A DNA stretch of 64,000 nt from Boletus sp. NGJ (Eukaryota > Basidiomycota > Agaricomycetes > Boletales > Boletaceae): NCBI GenBank assembly GCA_019096195.1, contig JAGTXK010000120.1, positions 62,001 through 126,000 on the forward strand. Reading direction: 5' to 3'. Below the pieces are notes generated by a model that did not search any database, had not been told where the DNA came from, and saw nothing but the letters and a program-made list of their open reading frames with translations. Below are positions 1 through 11,167 of the stretch, in pieces (position 1 is the first letter of the stretch; each line of letters opens with the position of its first letter). The translations under genes and the position numbers were made by a program.

Positions 1-1829
1 CCGGTGCGTTGCTTGATATCGATATGTGTATAATACTTATCCTCTCTATTTATGCGGAAAGACTTGCAGTCCCACGGGAGTGCCATTCGGATCCTTGGCA
101 CTTTCCATCACGATACAGTTTACGGCAGCCAGCCCTGCGCTCATTGACCAACAGCTGGTTGGTGCTTTAATATTTGCTGAACAGAACAACACCCGGGTGG
201 ACGCTTTCAGATCACACCATTCTTGTGCCAGACCTTGCAAATATTAATATGTACCGCCCGTTGGATCGCGCCGTATTCTCCCGCATGTCAACCGAATCCA
301 CGTTCGGTTGAATGCGCTTCAATAGGACCGGCGTATCCCCTCGGATTTCTCAGGGGGCCGGAGACTACAACTGGGACAGCGAACTCACCTAATGCTCACG
401 TACAGAGCTGACCCGTTCGAACCGAAGGCTCAACCACAGCCCTGCAACCCGGGCTTCCAATCTTGGAGGTCGGGTGATCAAGTCTCCGTGTTGATGCCAC
501 TGAAACACTTGCTCCTGATTTGTCATTCAAGTCGTCCAGGCAGGCCCAACAAGTATCCTTAACACCGCAGTCGAACGACAAATATCCCACAGTTTCAGGG
601 GCCTCACTTGAGGCGCGACCTGTGATGTCGTTATGTCTGGAGGGCTCCCTAATCCCGGAGTCCCGAACTGTCTTATCTTATGAGGGAGTGTGTGAACATT
701 GACGTTTTTATAGCTCACCGGTTACAATGTTTAAGATGCGGCAAGTCCCTGCCCGAGGGTTAGGACGAGGATGACATGTAGTATCTCGTCATGGTGTCTG
801 GATTGTGCGGTGCTATGAAATATTTTCTTGTCGGCGTGGTCGCTGCTGCTAGTGTGTTATGGGTGATTGAGTCGGAACCCAGCTACTATGGCTTGCTACA
901 TGGTGCAAGGTCATATGCTTTCTCGCTTCGTGCGCAGATTTGCCACATGAACAAACAAATGCCTTTCTTAGGACTAAATGTGAGATCCGGGTTCCGGATA
1001 CTGGAAATTACCGCGTTTAGATATACGGTTGTTTCCGGATTGCGTCGCTGGTGCTCCTTTGATGCGGGACTACTACTAGGTGTTGTCTCGGGTAAACATG
1101 GGACTGTGTAATACTAGCAGGCTCGATAATGTTAGTGATTCATGCGATTTCTTGTACGTTATCGTGTTCACTATTACAGACTCAGATTCAGCCAAATAGA
1201 TGTCAACATTAGTGATCATTCGTAAACATTCGAGACGAGAATCTCGTCATATTGTACAATGTAGAGGGACCTTTTTTCCTGATGGGGTGAAATGCGACTA
1301 GTTAAAGTGACTGGGTGAGCACACGATTCTGGTCGTATAACTGCAGCCCAACGCATGTAGGCGATGTAGTATTCCTGGGTTTGCAGGTTCATGCGTGTCG
1401 GCATCTATATAATTAATCATATCTGAACCATTCAGTTCGTCGCAAACGAAAGCACTGCGAGCGTCTCCGTATTGCTAATTTAATTCCGTTGATTGGCAAG
1501 TTGGGCCGTACAATATCTATTCTCTGCCTGCAGAAGATACGAATGTGGATTGGTTCGAAGTACTAGTTATGAAGGCGGAAGCTCTCAGTTGCTAGATACA
1601 TAGTTGACCCTATCAACATAATCCTGCTGCACATAATTAGTTGAGCGATGGACCTACTACGTATAACACGACACGCGAACACCGATGTAACCTCGAATAC
1701 TTCGCGCGCCAAGTCTACCGGAGTCGTTAGGAGAGACAGAGGTCCAAGTTACGCAACGTAAATTTCAACGAAAGATCTCGTGTCACGGAGATGGAGCCTC
1801 AGGGAGACCTGCCTGGTATCGCATCCGGT
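1..1829. other. Left-edge region without a supported gene
   Basis: I see no conserved protein, splice-consistent gene model, terminal repeat or RNA gene here. Open frames of 60-106 codons occur on both strands, but none shows a recognisable domain or extends through plausible splice sites. The right part (about 1200-1829) lies downstream of the CTF4 stop and probably holds its 3' UTR. The left edge could hold the end of a gene lying outside the window; nothing visible settles that. Confidence 0.5.
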
Positions 1830-4800
1830 TCACTGAGGGGACGGTGGTGGCGATGCCTCCCATTCTATTGGAATTTCCTCCTCAATGGGTTGAGTATCAT
1901 GAGTAGCAACCCTTTCAACGTCCTGGGTTTCTACCAGGGTGGCGGCTGCTGATGGAGGGGGCACCTCTGACATGTCAACATCTGAAATATGAGGAACCGA
2001 CGTCGATGCCTCAATACCACCCGTCCCGGTTTTTGGTTCCTCCCCTTTCTGCAGCGGTTTCCCCTTCTTTTCAGCTAGTGGTTTTGAAGGGAGCCCGAAG
2101 AGGGTTGTCTGTCGAGATACATCCTTCTCTTTGTCTTTCCCTTTCCTGTTTGTGGCACCTGAATGCAACGGGGTGAGACTTGAATGTTGGGACTATCACA
2201 AGAAAGGAACTTGCGTTGTTTGCTTTGATCGGCCTCGACGGCCTCGACTTTGTTGAAAAAACTCTCGCTCTTTTGGATTGGTTTCGTGTGCTCGGGTTTC
2301 CGTGCAAAGGGATTCTTCTTTGCCTCCCCAGCCGATTTACGAGCAAACGGATTGTCTCCTAACCACCATTCAATTGTGATCTCTTAAAGCTTCTTAAGGA
2401 CTTGCTCACGTTTTGGAGAGGGGATGCTTGCGTCGATTTCACCGACTGCTCGTCGTTTGGTATCTGCATCGGAAGCATTTGATGCAAAATCGTCCACTTC
2501 GTCTCGTTTCCTTTTCCCATCAGGGGAGGCCGAGCGCGTAGCCATTTGAGCATATCGTGCATTGAATGGTAGACTAGGCGCATTCGAGCTAGTGAATTCT
2601 GAACGCTCGACGACTCCTACTGAGCGCGTTAACCCTGGTCTCTCGATCTTGGGAGGAGGGTCAAAGTTTTGCAATAGCCTCGGCCGTTCCATGTATACGT
2701 CCTCCTGTTCGAGCCGTCGCCTCCGTTCCCTTGCCTCCTCCGCCGGGCTTGGTCCATTTTCACGCCCCCGCTTAATCGCATCAATCTTCTCCTGAAGACC
2801 TATCAGTTTATAGAACCCTGCGAGCTGGCTGGCAGCAGCTATGGAGTGTGTGAAGTGCAAACGCCTAGTTAACTCCAGAACACGAGGTGCTTTATCCGCT
2901 TTGCAGGCTGCTTGAATGAGTTTAATGATCGATTTATCAAGTTCAATTTCTCGCTTATCCAACTCGGACGATGTCAACGCATCACCTAGAGCGTCACGGG
3001 CCAGATTGATGTGCATCCGTTCTCTAGCAAGTCTTCAATGACATAAGCAGGAAGCAAGGAGAATGCAACGTCAACATACTTCTCTTCAATAGAAGATTCG
3101 GCTGGATCTTTGTTTCGGAAGGGAAGCCTAACAGGCAGTTCCTGCGTGAGCGGTCTCGGAAACCCTGGATGTTCTTGTCTGCCCTGTAACAAACCATGGA
3201 TTCCACCCATGAAACAAAAATTAAGACATGCAAGTACCTTCAAGATGACGCATGTTAGAGTATCTTGCGATAAACCAACTGGCCAATACGATTCGTCCTT
3301 CCCTTGCTTACGTTCAAGTGTATTTATATCCAGTAGGCGCGCCCAGGTTGCACGGTTGGGCCGTCGGAAGTTAATCATAATATGCACAAAACCGGCTGAA
3401 TCATATATCGCGGGAGCCTACGAAGGACGCGTCACTATGATATAGTGGTGACAATGGCAAAAACAGACCCCTTCAACAGTTATACCAATCCATTTAAGGA
3501 CATTACCTTTGGGTATCGGTAATGGTTTGGCTTGGAGCACCTCAAAGTCATCGAAAGATATCAATGTTGCCATCAAGCCTTGTGAGCCTAGCGGAAAATG
3601 ATTGAGTACGCCATACAATATATAGGTCACATCTACTTACCGTCGATAGTAGTGGCACCTGGTCTATGTATAACCACCACGTATTCCTCGCCAGCAGTCA
3701 TAGTTACGTACTCGCCTTCCAGACCTAACACGATACGTTCAAGACCTGACCCACTTAAAAACGTGAGGTCTCCAGCGCTGGTGGCAATTACAACATTCCC
3801 ATGGCCCTGGATATCCCCTCCAGATGACGACTGATCTCGCAATGAACGCACAGGCCTTTCTCCTCCAGCAGCTAGACCAAGGACATGCTGACCCAAAGGA
3901 AGAATATAAGTCCAGTCACCTTGGGCTGACCAAGTTCCGTAGGGCTTGTATAGCACCTGAGCGGGGTGATCTTGCTCAGGCGGGCAAGCGAGCAGTACGC
4001 CACGTTCACCTAAGCAGCACCTATCAACAGAGGTAGGGTGAAGCGGAAGACACCCACTACGCTCACCTAGATATCCTACATCATATTTAAAAGGGTCCGA
4101 AAAATGGTAGCTCTTGCGTGCCGAGAGATCATGAAAACCGACATTGACTATGTGATGCGTATCCTGATCTGTGACGTCAATCCATCCGATCATATTGTAC
4201 GCTACATGGGAGTTCTACATTGAGTGACATATTTGTGCGCAAAGAATGGACGCCTACCGAGGTACCGTTTCTTGCCGTCCATCGGGGTTGATCCTGGCTG
4301 GAAAGCTGGCTGTGCCTTTGTAATACTCACTACCAGATCTCTCCTGAGCAAAAATAACAAGTTAATTTAATAAGCATACCCATTTCTTTCACAAACGCAT
4401 CTCCGTCCACAGCTCGCCTCTCGCCATGTTCGTCCTCCATTCTAATTCCGATGTCATCGATTATCCAGTCATCTCCGTAGTCGTTAACGGTTCCAGGAGC
4501 ATCATCACCATTCCCGTTAATTGGATCCTCTCCCCATAATGTCGGTGTGGATTTGCGTTTGACAGGGCCCTGCACACCGCCCGCAGCAGTTGTTTTCACA
4601 GGATCTGGTGAACCTGCAGGAATTGGGTCCCTCCACCAAGTTAGTATACCTCCTGTATCTGCCCATGCAAGGAGGTTCTGTGATGGTGAAAATGCAACCT
4701 GCGTGATAAATGCATCGGAAGAACCGGCATGTCTACCAAGATCATGTCAGACTTTTTCCCGTGTGCATGCCCTTTGCTCACCGCCAAAGAACATGCTTTG

Positions 4801-5971
4801 TCTGGGTGCTCCAGATAAGGATTCCTTCCTTACAAGCACTCGCGAGATACACTCCGTTAACCGAAAGTGCGAGCGCTGTTGTGGCGCCTGTTGCATTGGG
4901 GTCTGAGAGGCTGAAAGATTTGTCCCAATTCGGTCGCGAAATGGCAACGATTTCTACGCGAGGTGATTCTCAACGGTTGAATCAGGTAAACAAAGGCATG
5001 GTACATACCGTGGGTCCTAGAAGGTACAAAGAAATGCTGTCCAGATGGGTGCCATACTGCAGAGCAATCATGCATAAACTCTGATGACCTGAGAGAAGCT
5101 TAGCAGGAGAACGGGTTAGGAAAGCAGGGAAATGATATTACTCGGTATCTGCTACGGCTGGAATGATGCCGTCGATAAACTTCTCGACTTTTGGCTCACG
5201 TTCAGAGACGTCCCACGCAGTGATCATACCGTCAGCACCACTAGCGGTCTACAGTTCATTAGTTCGCAGGTTACCAGTATGTAAACAGAAGTATACGAAC
5301 AAGGAGAGTGCCTGAGGGGTGCCAAGTCAACTTTCGCACACATTTCTTGTGGCCACTCAGAACTTGAACGTTGGCAACCTCTTTCAATTCCACAATCTTA
5401 ACTGTTGTTTCACTGGGAGTTGTAAGCAGTTGAGCAATGCAGAGTAAGAACGAGCCCACTCCGTTGCAATAGCGATGCGCTTCCCTGCGGGGTCAACAGC
5501 AACGGCCCGAATACATGCACCAGCTGCGTTCATGATCAATCCATGGAGATCGGGTTTCCCGTGAAGGTAGCTGCGGACTTCCGAATCCTTGCTTCCAGAC
5601 AGCCAGTACTCGTTCTGAGGTGACATGTGTGCAAGAGTGGCACGCATCGCGGTTATACATTAGAGGAAACGGTCCAGGGATAGAAGAGGCGTACAGAACT
5701 TGCGATTGCTGTTATTCCCTCGTCGGCTTCATATGCAACTTCCGGCTCCTGATACTGATCCTTATCCATTTGCCATATCCGCACCAAGCTGTCTGAGCCA
5801 CCGGTATATGAGAGCCTTTACATGATGCAATATGAGTATTGCGGTACCTCCCGTCAGAGAAGAGAGCCAATCTGCATGAAAAATGGCTCACTTTCCGTCC
5901 CGCGAGAAGGAAACACACGTGTACCCGGGTTCATGCGCAGAATTAGTGAGTGTCTTATTTGTGCTTGCCAT
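1830..5971 (-). CDS. CTF4: CTF4/MCL1 (WDHD1/AND-1) replisome adaptor
   Basis: Replication-fork scaffold that links the CMG helicase to DNA polymerase alpha and supports sister-chromatid cohesion in the nucleus. The start [16 protein letters not shown] is followed by WD40 repeats (e.g. [36 protein letters not shown]) over roughly the first 300 residues. Then comes an acidic linker with [12 protein letters not shown], and a SepB-type second propeller containing [18 protein letters not shown] and [14 protein letters not shown]. The helical C-terminal domain has [19 protein letters not shown]. The tail is basic, with two NPFARK copies and [14 protein letters not shown], and ends in PPPSPQ; no HMG box is present, as in other fungi. 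About ten short introns interrupt it. The order WD40-SepB-helical is diagnostic. Exact borders of the mid-gene exons (about 4200-5300) were not all traced. Confidence 0.93.
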
Positions 5972-7431
5972 GATGAACGACGTCCGAGTTCAGGATTGGA
6001 GAAATTGTGCAAGCGCGTAACACAGTCACGCTTCGCGTGTTGTCACCTCACGCGACTCGTGACATTACCTACTAAATAAACGTGAAATAAACCGTTAGAA
6101 CTACTCACATCCTCTGTGGGTGGCCGCAATGCGTCGGTTAGAGCTGGGCAGAGCTCTGCTCCGATTTTTTAATCATTCCTCTCACCGTTCCCCATCTACC
6201 ACCCTGGCTGATCCCAGCTCTGAAGATGGGGCCTCAGTCGAGAGCGACAGCGGCCAAAAAACACAGCAAAAACGCAGGCTTCTGCATGACAAGGACTGCG
6301 TCGGGGCCAAGTCCCCGACCGCTTGCGTCTCCCCGTCGATGCACCCCGCACAGTCGCGAGTTTCTACGCGACTGCGCTTCCCACCGGCATCGGGCTCACG
6401 ACATGGCGCCACAGTCCGTCACGGCCCTGCCATCGTCCCCGCATCACTATTGATGTATCACCCTGCGTAACCGCGAGTCTCATCGCAATCGCGCTGCACC
6501 CAGCCCTTCGGGCCCATGGCATCGTCCCTAAGTTATATTCATATTGCCTTATGCAATTGCGGTCATCTTTACAGCCGCACTGCATCTGTCTCAACCCATC
6601 TGTGATATGGCGCTATGGACAACGTCCCGCCATTGTTCCTCAGTCATCCTTCTCCTAGTCCTTGGGCCTGTAGCTCTCACTGCATGCGTCGCCGGACGAC
6701 TACTCGTTGGGTAAGCAGCTCACCACAGCCCTAGGACAATTCAGAGCCGGATCAGGATCATATTCTATGTACGCTGTACATAGTCTGATGCCCCTCTCGT
6801 CTCGTCTCTCGGACACCGCCCCCGAGCAACAGCCAAAGACGTCGTGTCATCCGCAACTTCGGATCGGGATCATGGAGAACAGCCGGAAGGCTCGGGAAGT
6901 CGGAGGTTGCAACCATGGCCGGAAACGCTCAGGAACTGGGGTACTACGTCCCGTTTGTGCTTGGTTTGGTTTATATGTGTACACAAGTACTGAACGAGCA
7001 TTCGCAGCTACAAATTTACACAAGAATATTTCGAGACACATCTTTACATGCGGAGCGCCAGTGTCCCACACATGTGGAATGTCGGTATTTTGAAAGGATA
7101 CGTGACGACGTGACGAGGCGCAGCAACCGTTGGGAGTGCGAATGTTGGCGGCGCACATTATTTTGGTGACGTGCAACAGCGCATTACACAACCAGCCGGT
7201 ATTTCGAACTTTATATGACCTTGCTGAAAGCAAGGTGTATGTACGGAAGTAACTTGTACTTCGATTGTTACTCGCTTCTCCAGTTGCTTGTCTCCAAAAC
7301 AGTCACTCGGGCGCTTCTCGTTCCAGTATTGAAAGCCAATGTCGGCACAGCCGACCCTGGTAAGTGTAGTACATGGCACTACTCAGCAAGTACTCTTCTC
7401 GTAGGTTACAATAAAGCTGGAACCACGCAAA
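5972..7431. other. Gap with decayed repeats and a hairpin, no supported gene
   Basis: This stretch separates the CTF4 start from the F-box gene stop. Around 6354-6640 three loosely similar blocks recur, each with a CGCGAGT/TTGCGGT-like head and a CATCGTCCC/CATTGTTCC-like tail, suggesting an old, decayed tandem repeat. A hairpin lies at 6751-6789. Short open frames exist on both strands without recognisable domains or splice-supported extension. The first few hundred bases should contain the CTF4 promoter. Confidence 0.4.
6751..6789. repeat. Inverted repeat (hairpin), 8-bp perfect core arms
   Basis: CTATGTAC at 6765-6772 and GTACATAG at 6776-6783 form a perfect 8-bp stem around the 3-nt loop GCT. 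ATCAG at 6751-6755 and CTGAT at 6785-6789 add an outer 5-bp stem with unpaired bases between. It lies in the gene-free gap. A cruciform, a regulatory palindrome or a transposon scar are all possible; nothing selects among them. Confidence 0.6.
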
Positions 7432-8865
7432 TCATACAGCCAGACAAGCTTCTAATAGGTTTTTGAAACGTTCATCAAGAACCTCGCCTTTCGAGCCTCC
7501 GAACCCCGTAAATTTTAAACAATGCAATGGCCTCCCTATCTGTTTTCTCTTCTGTAGGAAGGATAAAACAACATCCCAATCGAAGTGTGGACTGTCAAAA
7601 TGTAATGTACGAAGCTTTTGGAAGACTTCTCGTCTCGCATCATGCGCGAGGAACATCAGTATTGAATCCACGCTATATCTCGAAAGGGAGAGGTCTTCGA
7701 TGTTAGGCGCGGTATGGACGAGGGCACTGGCGATATCGAAACCTTCGAATGGGCTGTTAATGGTGATATGGCGGAGAGAAAGGAATCGAGGTGCCGCCCG
7801 CTTGAGGTGCCGCAAGAACAACTGGATTTCCCTTGGAGATGAGACATTGGTAAAATCAAGAACAAGCTCTTCTAGTGCTGGAGTGATGACCGTTTCCATA
7901 AGTCCCGTCAGGTAAATCCGCGAGATGTTCGGACCAGGTTTGAGCATCAAAAACCGCAATGAAGGCATTTCAACAACATCTGTCATACGCGAACGATCAA
8001 AATCGACGACCTCGTCAAGGAGTGCGAGGCGAGAAAGGGACTGCAATCCAGACAGGAAGCTAAGAAAGGTCGCTGCAGGGAGGCCGAATGCTGGGATCCC
8101 AGACAAAGTAAGGGAAGTGAGAGTTTTGATCGACATGGAGGTCGAAATCGATATCAGTTCCCCGAGCTCCAGGTGCGTCAACTTCGGAAATGAGGAAAAG
8201 GAGAACGTGGGCTCCCGCATACCACCCCGTGGATGATGGAGGACAATTTTCTCTAACAGAGGTGCCCGACTGCGAGCAAGGCCGTCCAACAGCTCTGGAA
8301 CAGGGACATTGGTGCGTATTTCTAGGCGACGACAAATATGAATATGGTCGAGTATGGTGGCAGTGATACGCGGATAATCTGCCGCATAGGTTTGCCGTGG
8401 ATGAATTTCGCAAACAAAGTGCTGTCGGAAGGCAATAACCAGTGGTAGTCCCCGTGAACGGGTGAGATATAAGTCGACTAAGTCAACGGACTGCTTGACG
8501 TAGAGGCAAATATGCGTCCAGAGCGATGGTGTTCCCGTGGCCACCGCGCGCCAGTATTTTGAGACGTGAGATATCAGGAGCTCGGGCTTGATGGAGATGA
8601 CTGGCCAATCCGGTTTGTCAGGTTCAAGAGGGGATGGCTGATACTCCATGTAAGCATCTGACTGTCCGATCACTTCCTCAAAGATCATTCCTAGAACCTC
8701 GACTGGCAATACGGAAATGTCTGAGTGGGTACCCTCAGAATCTCGGAGTAGTTTCTCGAGGCTGGCGGCCTTGCGATACATAGCATCCAATTCACGCTCT
8801 GATGCCCGTATCTTGGACATGAGTCGGGCAAATTCTTTCTCCATAATCGAGCGGGGTTGAATCAT
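7432..8865 (-). CDS. F-box-like domain protein
   Basis: Single-exon reading frame of about 475 residues of the F-box-like type expanded in Agaricomycetes. A short N-terminal coiled coil (EFARLMSKIRASERELDAMY) precedes the F-box core ISVLPVEVLGMIFEEV and LLISHVSKYWRAVATGTPS, followed by SLWTHICLY, the usual 'W..va..tP.LW..i' pattern. The rest is LRR-like with irregular leucine-rich segments (LTHLELGELI, LTSLTLSGIP, LRFLMLKPGP). Such proteins usually join SKP1 in SCF ubiquitin ligases and choose substrates through the C-terminal part. I chose MIQPRSIMEKEF as start because just upstream there is a good splice donor (GTGAGC at about 8940) and acceptor, so a further 5' exon or 5' UTR intron is possible. 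The target is unknown. Confidence 0.8.
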   Translation of the reverse strand: MIQPRSIMEKEFARLMSKIRASERELDAMYRKAASLEKLLRDSEGTHSDISVLPVEVLGMIFEEVIGQSDAYMEYQPSPLEPDKPDWPVISIKPELLISHVSKYWRAVATGTPSLWTHICLYVKQSVDLVDLYLTRSRGLPLVIAFRQHFVCEIHPRQTYAADYPRITATILDHIHICRRLEIRTNVPVPELLDGLARSRAPLLEKIVLHHPRGGMREPTFSFSSFPKLTHLELGELISISTSMSIKTLTSLTLSGIPAFGLPAATFLSFLSGLQSLSRLALLDEVVDFDRSRMTDVVEMPSLRFLMLKPGPNISRIYLTGLMETVITPALEELVLDFTNVSSPREIQLFLRHLKRAAPRFLSLRHITINSPFEGFDIASALVHTAPNIEDLSLSRYSVDSILMFLAHDARREVFQKLRTLHFDSPHFDWDVVLSFLQKRKQIGRPLHCLKFTGFGGSKGEVLDERFKNLLEACLAV

Positions 8866-9945
8866 ACCTGACTTTGTGGTATGAGATAGATATTTGATAA
8901 GCAAGCATCACGGTTACTTTATGCTCGAACATGGCTCACCTTTGGGATTGGAGAATTGTACGGGAGCGCCTATCAGCAAGATAGACGGCACTCTTTATAC
9001 GAGATACTTTCAAGGCAGTGACCTTACGCGACTCATCGCTGGGTGCTCATTACCTTGACAAGAAAGCGAAATTGATGAATAACAAACAGACAACATCGAT
9101 AGGTCTGTCACCGTGCCGATGATTATGAGAATGCGTGAAGTAACGACTCTTGCCTGAGGAAAGAGGTTTAGGAGAATACAGAAATCTCGAGTCCGATAAA
9201 TACAGCTTACTCGGAATCCACCCCCTAAGTACTGAGATGACAGCTTGCTCCACAACATGTTGCAAAGGCCGAGTAGGGTTCACAATACCACTGGTCCATA
9301 TGACGGGGCGAACGGACATGGAAGGATTTGAGACGTCATATATCATCGTGCCATCAGCCACGCATCCTCGGTGAGTATATAGGTAAAGTTCGCAAGTGAC
9401 CTCGTGTCGATGTGAAGCGGGGAACGCCGAGTGCATTTGTGTCCGTGCAAGGCTGGCTGAGTGTTGCAATAGATCCAGCTTCCTTCTCGTCATCGGCTAC
9501 CGCGGCTACTAGTAAGCGCTAAAATGCTGCACCCACGCTACAATTAAGTATTGTTCGGCTGCTTCACATTACTCACCAACGGCCCATGCGAGTACGAGGA
9601 CATTTCTGATGACCCCACTACCGAGTGGTGAGCAGTGCCCTTAAATCTAACTAGCAGACCAGTCCGACTGGGAGATTTGCAACGTGGCATCTCGACCCCC
9701 GCCGCAGCTCGTGATTGCACTCTGGACCACTTTTGTTCATCACCGCCAGCTTCTATAACACGTCAATACGTCAAAAGTGTGGATAACAACAGGAGGTTCT
9801 CGGCGATGAGCTTGAGTGCGTTTACTTAATGAACCCTCAATTTGCGTTGTATGCAGGCGTGTATGTAGCCGTGTGGGGCACAATTTAAAACGGCACTGGC
9901 AGCTCACTAAACTGACTGGATCGTCGAACCTATCCCTTCACAATA
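8866..9945. other. Intergenic region with one doubtful frame
   Basis: Between two divergently oriented genes (F-box minus, DUF7918-like plus). It must hold both promoters. A probable 5' intron or UTR exon of the F-box gene lies at about 8867-8960. A 148-codon minus frame (9050-9493) is listed separately as doubtful. I see no repeats or RNA genes. Confidence 0.4.
9050..9493 (-). CDS. Doubtful orphan reading frame, 147 residues
   Basis: An ATG-initiated uninterrupted frame beginning MTRRKLDLLQHSASLART and ending FINFAFLSR. I recognise no domain. The middle (CVADGTMIYDVSNPSMSV) looks protein-like, but in this intron-rich genome an intronless frame of this length in an intergenic gap is weak evidence. 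It may be chance or a degenerate gene. Confidence 0.18.
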   Translation of the reverse strand: MTRRKLDLLQHSASLARTQMHSAFPASHRHEVTCELYLYTHRGCVADGTMIYDVSNPSMSVRPVIWTSGIVNPTRPLQHVVEQAVISVLRGWIPSKLYLSDSRFLYSPKPLSSGKSRYFTHSHNHRHGDRPIDVVCLLFINFAFLSR

Positions 9946-11118
9946 ATGCCCACGTACAAAGGTGTCGAGGTATGGATAGAAGATGCAGGGTATCGGAAAC
10001 TCAACCACCAAGAAGTAAACATTGATTTAGTTGATGACCGCACAGTGACTGTGAAAGTTGAGATGTTGAGGAATGAGGTTAGTAACTTAGTTCCAGCTGC
10101 TTTACGTATTGCCCCTAGAACACCACTCATGAATGCAGCTCTTCACTATTCATTGTGCCTCTCCAACACCTGTTTTTTGTGATGTTTTTGTCATCACTGC
10201 ATCCCTCTCTCGCAACCGTGCCGCAAGATTTCATCTGGACGAAAGCCTCACAGCATCCAACAACGCTTCTGCTTCATCAGTGAATCACACAGAGGGGCAA
10301 TACAAAGATCATGGGCTGAGGACATCAAAACGACAATCGAAATTTGGTGAGTACATTCCTGTTCCAATCTCATCCTCAGCGCTGGAAAGTCGTAGGTAAG
10401 CTGGGCACTGTCGAGGTCGAAATCCGACGCATTGGCGAGATCATCAAGGGAGAACCTGGGGAAGAATGCGGAGTCGATGGAGGTGAAGAACTTGCGACAG
10501 AATTCTCTATGATTGATGATTTCGATCAACCCCCTTGGCTCATTTTCCATTTCGACATTGGTGTCAAAGAATCACTGCCGGCAGTTCTTGCTCCAGCCGC
10601 AGAGCACATCAGGAGACATGTGCCACATAGGATGGCCGAGAGTCAGAGTCACGCCACAAGCGGGACTCGGAATTCACCCAGAATTTCCAGCACAGGGGGT
10701 GAGTCTAAGGTAGTGGTGACTGTAATCTTTGATCACATGCACTTATTCGCTTGCTAGGGTCGAGTAATACGACGTATCGTGGGGCAGGCTCTGAGTGCCT
10801 GCACAATTCGAGGGAACGCCGCAGGGTACCCGATGATGGTGACGGGGCTGCAAATGTCGGCGAAATGAAAGGTGCCAACTCGGATCAGCTATATGTGCGT
10901 TAGATCCTCACTGCCCTTGGATATTTTCTAATTTCCGTTCAGGAAGAGTATCAGAAAGAGGAGGCCGAAGAACTGAGGCTCATCCAAAAGTTACAGGTCA
11001 GTGTTTCGAGGCTTTTTGGTCCTGCCTCTCAGAGCCTATAACCGGGTGGTAGGAACGAGTGCAACTCAAGAAAACGAGAAATATGGAGTTACGTAGACTG
11101 CTTGGGGAGACACCATGA
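9946..11118 (+). CDS. DUF7918-like protein with C-terminal coiled coil
   Basis: The start MPTYKGVEVWIEDAGYRKL, the later strand LGTVEVEIRRIGEI and the block PPWLIFHFDIGVKESL resemble the order seen in basidiomycete DUF7918 proteins ('..VWI...G..', 'G.i.v.i.Ri', 'F.F.YRp...L'); this is a match by eye only. The function of that family is unknown. After a Ser/Arg-rich linker, two small exons encode a charged coiled coil (EEYQKEEAEELRLIQKLQ, then ERVQLKKTRNMELRRLLGE). About five introns of ordinary size. The exon borders of the last two exons are clear (acceptors at about 10941 and 11052); the join near 10085-10190 is less certain. The stop lies only 49 nt from the stop of the convergent acetoacetyl-CoA synthetase gene. 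Confidence 0.6.
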
Positions 11119-11167
11119 ATATTGGAATTTGAGTATAATTCAGGAATACGAAAGATACTGTTGTGAG

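Noticed and set aside
1-1829. Search for a mobile element at the left edge
   Set aside because: No terminal inverted repeats, target-site duplication, transposase or reverse-transcriptase motifs were found; the open frames are short and unrelated to known families.
7432-8904. Longer F-box protein start at 8904
   Set aside because: The extension uses a non-ATG codon and reads through a probable intron acceptor; the ATG at 8865 was preferred.
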